Assembly (NCBI GenBank): GCA_951394405.1
Contig: OX596337.1
Span: 2,976,001-3,040,000, forward strand
Origin: Coprinellus micaceus
Lineage: Eukaryota; Basidiomycota; Agaricomycetes; Agaricales; Psathyrellaceae
Length of the DNA: 64,000 nt
Direction: 5' to 3'
Shown here piece after piece: positions 1 through 10,148 of the stretch. Numbering within the stretch: the first letter of the stretch is position 1; each line of letters begins with the position of its first letter. The notes beneath the pieces were generated by a model. The model worked only from the letters and a program-made list of their open reading frames with translations. It ran no database searches and had not been told where the DNA came from. The translations under genes were made by a program, and so were the position numbers.

Positions 1-1
1 C

Positions 2-121
2 CGTTCCTGTGATCAGGAGGGCAAGGACCGAGGCTCAATCCTCGAGCTCTCGACTATGCAGTTCAAGGCCCGTTTTATGCCTCGTCAAACTACTCCAGCA
101 TCCCACGAAACCCATGCATAA
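2..121 (+). CDS. possible 3' end of a gene cut by the left edge
   Basis: A reading frame is open from base 2 to a TAA at 119-121, giving 39 codons. It ends in a basic and polar tail that includes the residues MQFKARFMPRQTTPASHE. No start is visible and I do not recognise a family. An open stretch of this length at the window edge could arise by chance. The residue composition looks like normal coding sequence, but nothing else supports it. Confidence 0.3.
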   Translation, partial: RSCDQEGKDRGSILELSTMQFKARFMPRQTTPASHETHA

Positions 122-441
122 CCTTTAGGATTTTATGTTGGCTTTTTCGCTCCCCGAATTATGAAATGGTTTCGCTCGCCGCAGTAAGCGCCCATGAACC
201 CCTCAACAAGTTAGGGCCCTTGACTTTGTCTTCTTTGATCGCCGAACATCGCCACCAACGATCACCGTGAGGGTGAAGCGGGGTTTCCCCGATTGGGTCA
301 GGAAAAGGAACTCTGAGATGAAATCGAACGGGGGTAGAAGGGAAGGGCACCGGTGCACCAGTGATTATGATTAGAAGATGATCATAAGTTGGGGTTTTTA
401 CAATAAGTGCTTGTTGTTGCTTTCGGAGTCCAGAGAGGAGG
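122..441. other. intergenic or 3' flank, no gene seen
   Basis: This stretch lies between the possible gene tail at the left edge and the IBA57 stop codon on the minus strand. Open frames here are shadows without splice logic or recognisable protein character. I see no RNA gene or repeat. Confidence 0.4.
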
Positions 442-1766
442 TCACTCAGCGGTCGCCTCTTCCGGCGTGGGCCACCAGGATGGAACCCAGGGCGTGACTC
501 GGTACACCTCTCCAGTCGACGGTTCTGTGACTTCGAGCTTGAGCTCCTCTGCGCGGACAGCGAGGACATGCTCGAGCCTCAGCAATGCGAGGCCAATGCC
601 TTGGGTAGTGGTACTCAGGAGCTTTCCAGTTCCGCGAGGGCGAGGACCCTTCCGTTCCCCTTCCGATACGGGCTTAACATCAAGTCCAGGAGTGAAAGGC
701 GATGGCAAGGTGAGGGGTCCCGACCTGAAGGAGAGGCAGGTTAGTGCAAAGCCTACAAGGCCGGTATCAAGTGAAAGGGCACGTACGAAGGGTCGCCCTT
801 GTGGATGTACACCGGGTGGATGCGCTTACGAATGACACCAGTATGGTAAGTGCGAACTGTGAGTTCCTGACCGACATAGCAGCCCTTCCGGAAGTCGACT
901 GCGGATTGGAAGGTAGCTTGGTAAGATTACGGCTCAAAGGAGCAGGCAAAGGGCTGAACATAGCACATACCGCCGCCCATTATATCGAGATTGGAGTCCA
1001 TTGGGAAGGCTTGCATAGGGGGGATGTCAATATGTCCTTCTGGTATGCCATGGAGCACCCGGTGTAGGAGATAGTCTTCTGGCTGAGCAAGATCATGGGT
1101 GGACACCTCCTTCGCTATCGGGAGATTTAATATGGGCCAAAGGAAATAGCGCGTTCAAAGTTGACTCACGTTTGTCGCCCTTTTGTACCAAGAATCTCCT
1201 CCCTACGCCAACACCTCGTCGATCCCGAATTACACCAGCCTCCGTGCCCCAAGGGTGGGGTTCCTCGCCCCATGCCGGTTCCACACATCCACTCCTCGCC
1301 CATGACCAAGCTCGAGGCGTCTCCCATGATTTATCCACATCTCCTCCCCATGAGGCCCAGATATCGTATCTGTCGGAAGCGTCGCGTACTTTGACTTTGG
1401 ACCGGAGGACATGGCGCTTCAGGTAGCTGAGCAGAGGGGTTACATCCGCGCTACCCTCTGGTGGCGGCGAATACTCGACGATGTAAGCTGGCCCTTTGTA
1501 AGTTGATGGCTCTGGGTCATTGTAGATGAATGCATCGTAGAGTACCCGTCCCTAGAGCACGTCAGTAAAGTTTCCCGGGTGCTTGCTGGTTGGCATACTT
1601 GAGCGTGCAGAAATGAACTATACTGGGGTACCTTCACTTGCGTCGAAATGATACCATTCAAGAAGACATTTGAATCAGAGCCAGAAACCGAGAGTAGCGC
1701 TCTGTTGGCGATGGGGGCGACGGTGGGAGCTCTGCGGAGGAGAGTCTGGACGATGGCTGGAGGCAT
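442..1766 (-). CDS. IBA57: mitochondrial iron-sulfur cluster assembly factor IBA57/CAF17
   Basis: This is a folate-binding YgfZ/GcvT-type protein. Family members work with ISCA proteins in the mitochondrial matrix to build 4Fe-4S clusters for aconitase, lipoate synthase and related enzymes. The diagnostic signature [20 protein letters not shown] is read near 840-910, after the GIPEG segment. The first exon (1766-1632) encodes an arginine-containing presequence, [18 protein letters not shown], followed by a [15 protein letters not shown] segment typical of the family start. The C-terminal part carries [20 protein letters not shown], matching the barrel at the end of YgfZ proteins. At least four introns are needed, the first at 1631-1552. 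It is divergent from the PET191 gene, whose ATG is only 96 bp away, so both probably share one promoter. The identification is secure; some internal junctions are not. Confidence 0.9.
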
Positions 1767-1862
1767 GTCTGCTCCTCACGTGCAAACCTCGAACAAACTC
1801 TTTTCTCCTTGCCGCCATCATCAGTCGACTCTGGGCGCCTTTTGAGCACTCTCGCTCCGGAA
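1767..1862. promoter_or_regulatory. short divergent promoter, IBA57 / PET191
   Basis: Ninety-six bases separate the two start codons of oppositely oriented genes, both for mitochondrial biogenesis factors. Whatever elements drive them must lie here or inside the first exons. I see no clear TATA box. Confidence 0.5.
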
Positions 1863-2238
1863 ATGGCTTCTTCATGTGAAGCTCTCCTCGCGGCGCTCAA
1901 GGATTGCGTATTGCATTCAGACTGTGTCTTGAAGCAGGGGAATTTGCCGTCAGCATGTCTCCGGGACCATCTCTCGGAATTGCCGGAGGAGTGTCAGTCG
2001 TTGCGCAAGGCAATGTTCGAGTGTAAACGGGGCATGGTGCGTGGCTACTACTTGCTTAGGGTGTTATATATTGAAGGGGACCCAGCTGGACATGCGGAAA
2101 CGGTTTCGAGGAAATATCGTTGGCTCACAATTTGAATATGTGCCCAAACCACCGCCTAAGAGCCTTAACACCACCCAGACTGCTTCCGCTTCGAATCCAC
2201 CAGAACCCCCATCGTCTTCGTCAGCACCGAATGCTTAG
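1863..2238 (+). CDS. PET191: cytochrome c oxidase assembly factor PET191/COA5 (twin CX9C)
   Basis: This encodes a 108-residue intermembrane-space protein needed for complex IV assembly. Two exons, 1863-2036 and 2086-2238, flank a 49-nt intron and join in frame at KRGM/LDMRKRFRGN. The first exon holds one CX9C pair in MASSCEALLAALKDC and a second in CQSLRKAMFEC, with two extra cysteines between them, as in the Pet191 family. The C-terminal half is a short proline- and serine-rich tail. The start was chosen because it begins directly at the conserved SSCEALL block and gives the usual family length. An upstream alternative would add an unconserved serine-rich stretch. Confidence 0.93.
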
Positions 2239-2421
2239 TCGTCCAATTATTGCTCTCGACACCCCGGTGACACCACCATTGCGCCAGCGCCTTACGGAAC
2301 CAGAATGAATAAGCCAAATCTACAAGAAGGCTCCAGCGCCCAGCTCGGCATGTGCAAGAGTCGCAAGAGGTGCTCGCACCCCTGATATCATAGATGTCAT
2401 TGTCTCATCTCTCTTCTTCCC

Positions 2422-2430
2422 TATATAAAG
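2422..2430 (+). promoter_or_regulatory. TATA-like box upstream of the GST start
   Basis: TATATAAAG lies 57-65 bases before the ATG at 2487 and is followed by a pyrimidine-rich leader. The spacing fits a core promoter. If used, it would exclude the upstream ATG at 2394 from the main transcript. Confidence 0.45.
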
Positions 2431-2486
2431 CCTCAATATCCACGCTTAATTTGTCCAAACGACACCTCTCTTCCCCCGTTCGAGCC

Positions 2487-3345
2487 ATGTCTTCTGCTTC
2501 CAAGCCTATCCATCTATACACCCTGCCCACGCCCAACGGCGTCGCGGTGTCTGTCTACCTCGACGAGTTGAAGAAGGCCTACCCTGGCTTCGACTATGAG
2601 TATGTCGGCGTTGGGGTTGTCCTCATAGACTCATTCGGTCACTGACTGAAACGGTCTGCAGCTTCACCAGGATCGACATCTCGACCAACGTTCAGAAGGA
2701 GCCCTGGTTCCTCAAGCTCAACCCCAACGGTCGTATCCCAGTGATTACGGACAAGGCCCGCGGCGACTTCAGCGTTTTCGAGACCTCAGCCATCCTCCTT
2801 TACCTCGCCCAACACTACGACAAGGACCACAAGTTCTGGTTCAACCCGGAGCAGGAGGCCAATTCATACAGCGAGCTGCTGCAGTGGCTGTTCTTTGCTG
2901 TACGTCCTGTTCCATGAAGTGGCAATGTGACAATATCTGACGCATTCCTTGATTAGCACGGGGGAATCGGTCCCATGCAAGGACAAAACCACCACTTCAA
3001 CAAGTACGCCCCTGAGAAGATCCCTTACGCCCAGAAGAGTACGCCCATGCTTCTCCGTATTCCCATATCGCATCCTGACTTTTCTGCTTTCATTGTACAG
3101 GGTACATCGACGAGACCAAGCGTCTCTACGGCGTCCTCGACATCCGGCTCAATGGGCGCGACTATCTCGCCGGCGAGGGCAAGGGCAAATACAGTCTCGC
3201 CGACATCAAGACCTTCCCCTGGATCAAGTTCCACGGGCACGCCAGTATCGAGACTCTAGACGAGTTCCCTAACCTCAAGGCTTGGCTTGATAGGTGCGTC
3301 GCCAAAGAGGCGTCGGAGACTGGTGGTAAGGTTGGAAGCGCATGA
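2487..3345 (+). CDS. glutathione S-transferase, Ure2p-like
   Basis: This is a 225-residue thioredoxin-fold plus alpha-helical GST. Exons are 2487-2599, 2662-2899, 2957-3038 and 3101-3345. The N-terminal domain shows [20 protein letters not shown], then [11 protein letters not shown] and [15 protein letters not shown], which is the glutathione-binding half. The C-terminal domain has the Ure2-like [20 protein letters not shown] run and a [10 protein letters not shown] segment. The likely role is glutathione conjugation or peroxide detoxification. An in-frame ATG at 2394 would add a basic, serine-rich 31-residue extension resembling a mitochondrial presequence. A TATATAAAG motif at 2422-2430 lies between the two ATGs and suggests transcription starts below the first one, so the shorter form is preferred. 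Confidence 0.9.
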
Positions 3346-3520
3346 GGACGAGTACACAAGGAAAGGACTGTAAGAATAGCATTTGAAATACCATGACATT
3401 ACTTCAGGAACCGTCGTCGATCATGACGTAGGCGTTTGGGGTTGGAGGAGGGCGGCAGGTCTAGCATTGATTCTCGACTTAACCCTCTCTAACATCTCCG
3501 TGAGCTGAGACTCAACTACA

Positions 3521-4724
3521 ATGAAGCATATCGACATCGACCCGAGAGTAGAGCGGGCTCCTACGCGAGGCAACTCTGCAAAACCGCCTTCGTCTCTACC
3601 GCCTGCGAAATCAACCAAAGAAACCCCACTCGGGGCAACTACTGGAGGCACCAAAGACGCCAGCCTCTACTTCATAGGAACGGCCACAGCACTCCTCGAA
3701 TGGCAGGGACTTCGCATCCTGACGGATCCTAATTTCCTGCACGCCGGAGACCACGTCCATCTCGGGCCTGGGGTTACGAGCAAGCGCTTGACGAACCCTG
3801 CTGTGGACTTGCATGAGATGCCCCGGGTCGATTTGATCCTGCTCAGCCATTACCACGAGTGAGTAAGGCTATTCTGTAGTTGGATTGGTACGCAATCGAA
3901 TTCTACCACAGGGACCACTTCGACAAGGAGGTGGAAGACTCTCTGAGACGCAACCTCCCGATCATTACAACGCCGCACGCACACCACCATCTTGCGGAAG
4001 GGAAGGCAGGGGACGCATTCAAGTGCGTCCATCCCCTGGATCACTTCGAGTCGCTTTTCGTCAACATCGCGGGGACTGGTGACGGGCAGTCCAAGCAGCC
4101 TACGATCAAGGTGACGGGCATGCCAGGGAAGCACATCCCCCCGGGCCCTGCGCGTGCCTTGAGCACAGTCAACGATCTCCTGGGCATGGTCCCGCCGACA
4201 AACGGGTGGATGGTCGAGCTGGGATATGAGGTGCCGGATTGGGGCGACTCGACATTTCAGTGCGGGTATAGGATTTATATTAGTGGGGATACGTTGAAGG
4301 TGGATGAGTTGAAGGCGATTCCGGAGAGGTATAAGGGCCAGAAGGTTGACTTGATGCTCATACATCTTGGTTCGTTGTCCCGCCTCCCTCCCCGGGTGGT
4401 TCGTGCTGAAGATAGAGAAATCCAGGTGGGACCTCCATCCCACACGCCAAGGCCCCTGTCCTCATGGTAACCATGGACGCCGTTCAAGGCCTGCAGTTGG
4501 TTCAATTGATCAGTCCTGAGCTGACCATACCTATTCACTACGAGTACGTCCCACCCAAGTGACAATTGACCCTCCACCTTCTCACTTAGCATCCTAGCGA
4601 CTATGACGTCTTCCAGAGCCCTTTGGAAGACTTCAAGCAAGCGATGGAGAAGGCTGGGTTGCAGGACAAAGTAGTGTACCTCGACCGGGGCGACAAGTAC
4701 CGCTTCTCTGTGCAAAAATCGTAG
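3521..4724 (+). CDS. metallo-beta-lactamase superfamily hydrolase
   Basis: This is a 346-residue protein in four exons (3521-3858, 3912-4369, 4426-4543, 4598-4724). After a proline-rich N-terminus the fold begins with ASLYFIGTATALLEWQGLRI and LTDPNF. The metal-binding motif HYHEDHFD spans the first intron. Further ligand regions are the GMPGKHIPPGP stretch, ISGDT, and a final HYDDYDVF. This arrangement resembles the UlaG/YycJ-like and N-acyl-phosphatidylethanolamine phospholipase D-like beta-lactamase families. The substrate cannot be told from sequence. All core metal ligands appear present, so it is probably an active hydrolase, likely cytosolic since no targeting signal is evident. Confidence 0.87.
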
Positions 4725-4849
4725 AGTAGATGGTGGTAGAAGTAAAGGAACAACTACAGTTGGACATCTGGACATCACTGAGTTGATGGCCGGTGGGATC
4801 AGTGCGGAGGGTCACAAACTCAGGTTAGAAGCGCCTTCGATGAGCGCCA

Positions 4850-6101
4850 ATGCTCCTTCGTCAATTTGTGCGTCGAGCGCCTCCTGCCTCTCCCCATCTC
4901 CTCGCATCTAGGGATACCGCAGCCAGAGCAAGAGCCTATATACCCAAGAATGGCGGCGACCCACTGGCTGACCCCTCCAGGCCGCACCCTCGCGATCCGA
5001 GGAATAGCATTCCTCTACCCCCTCCATACATAACCCAGCATCCACCGCAACAGGATGCAGGAAACACTTCTCCCTCGCCGCCTCATTCGCAGTCAACATC
5101 CTCAAATTCGAATGGGACGAACGAACCCCCTCCGAGTCCCGACTCGAATGGGGCACCACCGTCAACCGAGACGGGTCTTGTGCAGGCCGCAGGCCTCCTC
5201 AGCGGGGAGGCTGGGAGAAATTCGAGTCCAACGTATACCGCCCCACCGTTCAATACCCACACGTTCTTCGCTGCGTTGGAGAAGACTTTCCCCGAGTCGA
5301 CTGCGAGGAGTCTCATGAGGGCCACGAGGGCCCTCCTCGTGGATAGGATCGGGAAGGTGAGGAGGGAAGGGTTGACGCAGAAGGATTTGGATAACGTGAG
5401 TCATCCTTCCGTTACGATGATGGAGAGCAAAGGCTAAATAGGGTGTGTAGCAAGCATACTTGTTCAGAGCTGCGTTGAATGAGCTCAAGAATGAGATTAC
5501 GGCTATGACCAAGAATGACTCTGCTGGGATACGAACGACCACTACCGCCTTAAGGAGGGAATTCGACAAGCTGGACATCAAGATGAAGGAGGATGTTCAG
5601 AATCTGAAGCACGAGTGAGTCACTGGTTTCCGCTTTCCGTGCGACCCGAGGCTCATTAAGCCCTTAGAATCCAGATGGAGCTTGACACCCGTAAGAACGA
5701 GGCGAGGACCGAGCTGAAGCATATGGATATCGAGATAGAGGTTCGTCCCCCACAACGTCCTCTAGAGACTAATACTGAATTTAATTCGGCACAGGAACTA
5801 CTGAACAGGACGGTAGTCACTGTTAGTGAACTCCGAACAGATGTCGAAGAAATGAAGTGGGATATCACGCGCAAAGCAGTTGGTACGTCGCCTCCCTACC
5901 GCACAGTGTAGGCGGCTCCTCACTCCTCCCCGCACAGGTACCTTGGCCCTGTTTGTTGTTGCGACGATCATATCCATGGAGCTGAAGTCACTCGCTTCTG
6001 AGCCACCTAAACCCCAACCCCCACCTTCCCCCAGTCAGCCCGCAGCTGGTGTGCCTCCGATTCAGGGGACCGACTCGGAATGGGCGCCTACGCAACCTTA
6101 A
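4850..6101 (+). CDS. FMP32: mitochondrial inner membrane coiled-coil protein, FMP32/MCUR1/CCDC90 family (DUF1640)
   Basis: A 344-residue protein is built from exons 4850-5395, 5451-5614, 5668-5740, 5795-5882 and 5938-6101. It opens with an arginine-rich mitochondrial presequence ([16 protein letters not shown]), followed by a long disordered Pro/Ser region. The conserved block starts at [18 protein letters not shown] and continues with a long coiled coil, [18 protein letters not shown] to [21 protein letters not shown] short membrane span, [16 protein letters not shown], lies near the C-terminus. Family members include yeast Fmp32 and animal MCUR1, linked to respiratory complex assembly and mitochondrial metabolite or calcium transport. 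The exact role in this fungus is not known. Confidence 0.85.
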
Positions 6102-6278
6102 TGGACTCATAATTTGACTTAGACGTCGACATTTGTATCGTAATAACCTCATTCCACCACTACGTGTCAGACAAGGGAAATATATAGAACATCTACTCTA
6201 TGGTGAGCAGTGTCAAGAAACAAGAACCCAAATCTATAACGGTGGGTCATAACCCCCGCGAAGCCCACCACCAACCTC

Positions 6279-6877
6279 TCACTCCTGCGACTCAATGTTC
6301 AGTTTCTCCAGCTTGTCCACCAATGACTTCGTTGAGTCCTTGCTCTCGATCGTCTCCTTTGGCGTAGGTGTCGATGTCGATGCCTTTGCCTCGCTTTTAA
6401 CAGCAGCAGGTTCAGCCGTCTTTGTGCCACCTGTGGGCGCGTCCTCCTCATCGTCGTCCCAGTTATCAGGCACCGGCCCCGCCTTCCCCCCATCAACATT
6501 CTCCTGCGCCCTCTTCTCCTTCCTCTTCGCATTCTTCTTGGCGCTCTTCGACATTGGTTTGGACGGTGCGGCCGAGGGAGCCACCCAACCGAGAATGTGG
6601 CCCTTGGGTAAGGCGTTGGAGTCCATCTGCGCTTGCTTCGTACCCCGGAAGCGTTGGACGTCCTCCTGTGGCGTGAAGCCGGGGCGAATCTTCAGCTGTT
6701 TGCGGACTCTGTGAGTAGAGAAGCCATCGAGTCAACGTCTTGTGCGCAGGCGCTTGGAAGGGGTGGTCCTCACGTTCCATCTGCCCGTCTGGATTCGGGC
6801 ACGACGCGTTCGAGTGTCCTCGGGTCTACAGCGATTCCCGCCGCCGTCTTCGTGGGATCAAGGGGAGGCAGAGACAT
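6279..6877 (-). CDS. PYM1: partner of Y14 and Mago (PYM), exon junction complex disassembly factor
   Basis: A 177-residue protein comes from two exons, 6877-6774 and 6708-6279. The N-terminal Mago/Y14-binding domain is clear: GIAVDPRTLERVVPESRRAD, then the spliced GTVRKQLKIRPGFTPQEDV and RFRG. The middle is a lysine-rich stretch (MSKSAKKNAKRKEKRAQ) and the tail is acidic and then helical (SLVDKLEKLNIESQE). PYM binds the Mago-Y14 heterodimer and removes exon junction complexes from translated mRNA, which fits a genome this rich in introns. It is divergent from GPN3 with 157 bp between starts. Confidence 0.9.
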
Positions 6878-7034
6878 GGCAGTGAATCGAGGGTATATGT
6901 TTGGAGACTACAGAGGTGATGAGGGCAATGAATGAAGGTGTCACGATGAGATTAGATCCAGGCGGACTTTGAATAATTATTGGTTTGCCTTCATCCTCAA
7001 CGTCGACCTCGACGACCACCTCAACAGCGACAAA
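6878..7034. promoter_or_regulatory. divergent promoter, PYM / GPN3
   Basis: The 157 bases between two oppositely oriented start codons must hold both promoters. I see no strong TATA box. The plus-strand part near the GPN3 start has short CTCAACGTCGACCTCGACGA repeats of simple composition. Confidence 0.45.
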
Positions 7035-8335
7035 ATGCGATACGCCGTACTAGTAACGGGCCCAGCTGGAGCCGGAAAGTCGACATTTTCGTCAGCGTTC
7101 ATGACACATCTACGAAACTCAAAACGCTCAGCCAACCTTGTGAACCTCGACCCCGCTGCTTCCCCAGAGAGTTTTGAATACGAACCCGTCATCGACATCA
7201 AGGAATTAATTAGCTTGGAGGATGTCATGACGGACCTGGAGTACGGTCCGAATGGCGGGCTGGTGTACTGTTTCGAGTACGTGAGTGCAGAACCGAGACC
7301 CTATCTCTTCCCCCTTGCTGTTGAGGAACATTGTTCTGTTCGGTATCTGACGGAAACCATAGATATCTGCTGGAGAACATGGACTGGCTGGAAGAGGAGC
7401 TTGGCGGATACGATGACGACTACCTTATCATTGATTGTCCAGGTACGTCGAACTGCTGTTCAACAAGCGTCTAAGCCGTCCCCTCGAGCACCACTGACAC
7501 CGGTTTTAGGACAGATCGAACTTTACACCCACCATCCGTTCCTGCCTACATTGGTCAAGAACCTGCAACGGCTGAACATCCGAGTATGCGCAACGTACTT
7601 GATTGAGTCCCAATTCATGGAGGACAAGTACAAGTTTTTCAGGTCCGCCGGAATTGCTCTTTGGAAGCTTGTTTTTAGACTGACGGAGTTATGCCTGCCC
7701 AGTGGAGTGTTATCCGCCATGTCAGCTATGGTCAATTTGGAGGTCCCGTGGATAAATGTCATGTCCAAGATGGATCTGGTTCTCCCCACAATCGACGACT
7801 CAGGGGAGCCCAGAAATGGTATTAGGAAGAGGCGTGATATTGCAAGGTACGTAGACGGATTCTCTCACTCCTAACTGCTAGAGTTATTCTCGTCCCTGAG
7901 TCGAATACCACTTCGAAGCATCTATAACTCACGCATGACCATAGGTATCTAGACCCAGACCCCCTGCTGTTGGCCACCAGACGCGGTGAAGAAGCCAACG
8001 AACCCAATCCTCGCTTCCACGCATTGAATCAAGCTATCGTTCAGTTGGTATGTTTACATCCATGCGTTCTTCGCGTCTCCTCTCACGACTGGGATGCTGT
8101 ATAGATCGAAGACCACCCATTAGTCTCCTTCCTACCGTTGAATCTTCAGGATCCCGATTCTATCGAAACGGTAGTTAGTCACATTGACTACACCATGCAG
8201 TACGGCGAGGACGAGGAACCTAAAGAGGTATGGCCTAGATTGCTTTGCATGGCTACACGGAACTCGAATTGCTAACTTCCTTATTTCGTTCAGCCCCATG
8301 ACCTGGATGCGGGAGATTTCAATGACTTGGAGTAG
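7035..8335 (+). CDS. GPN3: GPN-loop GTPase 3
   Basis: A 288-residue GTPase in seven exons: 7035-7276, 7363-7442, 7510-7642, 7703-7846, 7945-8047, 8105-8227 and 8294-8335. The P-loop is GPAGAGKST at residues 8-16, the family-defining loop is YGPNGGL, the Walker B region is YLIIDCPGQIELYTH, and the guanine specificity motif is MSKMD. GPN3 works with GPN1/Npa3 in assembly and nuclear import of RNA polymerase II. The first intron begins at GTACGT inside what looks like a TTCGAGTAC codon run, which restores FEYLLENMDWLEEEL. Length and motif order match the family fully. Confidence 0.93.
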
Positions 8336-8851
8336 AGCTGTGAACGATGGATTGGCTCACTACAGCAAATTGGCGCCCGAGTCTCCACCATATGACCGTT
8401 CGGTCATCATGTCCTAACTCGCAGCACGCCGCTGTTGGGTGCTTTCATTCATTCAGTAGATATGAACTGGCCTATCTCGGTGAGAGGGTGAACGCGGGCA
8501 TGTCGGGGATCTTCTTTTCGAGCGTAAACGCTTTTCTTCGCCCCTCTGACCAGCTTCTTGATCTACTTCTTGCCATAGACGCGCTAGGTCTCGGCCACTG
8601 TATCTACATGTCGATTGAACAGATGATAAGATGGTTACGACACACGTGAACCTCCTGTAACAATCAAGGCGGTGTTTTTGGTTTTTGATCTCAAGTTCAA
8701 GTTGGTCTTGCGCTCGCAGTTCATTTCATTAGCTTTCTCCCTCCCATTCCGATATTCCGGCTTCTACTCCACACCTTATTCTCATCTCCTCTTCACACCT
8801 ATAAAACTCGCCTACTTTCCACCTTCACAACCCCTTTCCGATACCACAAAC
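8336..8851. other. intergenic, GPN3 3' flank and promoter of the next gene
   Basis: Open frames here lack conserved content. The distal part is pyrimidine-rich and includes TATAAAA at 8800-8806, about 46 bases before the next ATG, a plausible core promoter. Nothing else was recognised. Confidence 0.4.
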
Positions 8852-9523
8852 ATGAGCGCCTATTACCCCTCTTCGTACGGCGGGGGTCACCACCACGGCC
8901 ACCACGGTTCGCAGGTGGTGTACTCGAACGGCGGCTACATGCCCAGCGCTGGCTATGGCGTACAACCAGGTGTTGTGTACGTCCCTCCTACATCTCGTTC
9001 TTACTCTATGGGCTCTCGATTCCCCGACGACGACTACGACTCCCGGTCGCACCGCCGGCGATCGCGCTCATTTCACCGGAAACGGGGCCGCCATGACCAA
9101 CGAGCGTATTCTTACCCAAATTCTTATGTTTATAGCGGGGTACCGGTTTCGCAGGTCGCTGCGCCTATGATGGTGGTGCGTCTATCTCTTGCCTTGCCTA
9201 TTTCCCTTGGCTCACGAGCGGCATTACCTCATTTCACCATCCTCTCCCTCCACCCACCTCTCCACCCCCCTCCACTTCCATGACATCAGCAACAACCAAG
9301 CTACGGTGCCTACCAGCAGCAGGGCTATTATCCCCAACAGCATCGATGGACCTTCGGGCAGCGCATGCGGCTGTTCTTCGGGCTCGCACCCACCCCGGCG
9401 TTCAAATACAAGTCTGACAAGAACTCATGGGGGTTCATGGGGTACTCGAAGAGGAGGAGGTTCGTTGACCCTCGCACGGGAGGAGAGGTCGACAGAGATG
9501 GGCGACCTGTAATGAGGGTCTGA
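8852..9523 (+). CDS. small conserved fungal protein of unknown function, His/Gly/Tyr-rich
   Basis: Two exons, 8852-9175 and 9290-9523, give 185 residues. The N-terminal half is low complexity, rich in His, Gly, Tyr and Ser, with an Arg-rich patch (RSHRRRSRSFHRKRGRH). The second exon begins with a Gln/Tyr-rich run and then a more ordered C-terminal block, QRMRLFFGLAPTPAFKYKSD followed by SWGFMGYSKRRRFVDP and a terminal DRDGRPVMRV. The ordered tail appears typical of small conserved proteins in mushroom-forming fungi. I recognise no domain. The 114-nt intron is long for this region; its acceptor follows CATCAG. Confidence 0.72.
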
Positions 9524-10148
9524 TCGGAGAGTCCAGGTTTAGCGCCCAGAGTTAGGGGCACACGGGCTAGGCGGTGTCCAGTGGAGATGGAGTTTTGAAC
9601 CCAACACGATGCACGCGATTTATCGCTGCTACTGCTACGACCACGATATGAGGACTCACGTTGGATGACGCTTGGATTTACGATGTTACGCTACGTTTTT
9701 TCTTTCTATGCCGAGCAATAGACGCTCTCTGCCCCTACCTTGTTTGTTCCTCCCCCCGCGATACCTGTCTGTGTATTGTACCTGTGATATTATGTGCAAT
9801 GTAACGATACCGAGACGAAATGTTCTATCAGCGAACAACATCGCAGATTGGGATATAGGACACGACAAGGATGAAAGGGCAATGTACAAGTTGAATAGAA
9901 GGATCAATAAGGTACTCTAGAGTAGTGTTGCTAAAATAGTACGTAGCTACGTTACAAAATGGGTGGTGGATTAGGAGAATGTCAGGGTCAAGGTAGAGGT
10001 ACCAGAAGGCGAGAATCCGAAAGAGAACGAAAAGCTGAGGTTGATACACAAGAAAAGAAAGTAGCAGATGAGCAATAAGAATATCCTATAAGTTAGGAAG
10101 ACGGGGGAAGGAGCGCGCAAAATGTCAGCCTCCAACAGCTTGAAACAT
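9524..10148. other. convergent 3' flanks, no gene seen
   Basis: About 625 bases separate two converging genes. The sequence becomes AT-richer towards 9,900-10,100 and holds no credible coding segment. It probably contains the two polyadenylation regions. Confidence 0.45.
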
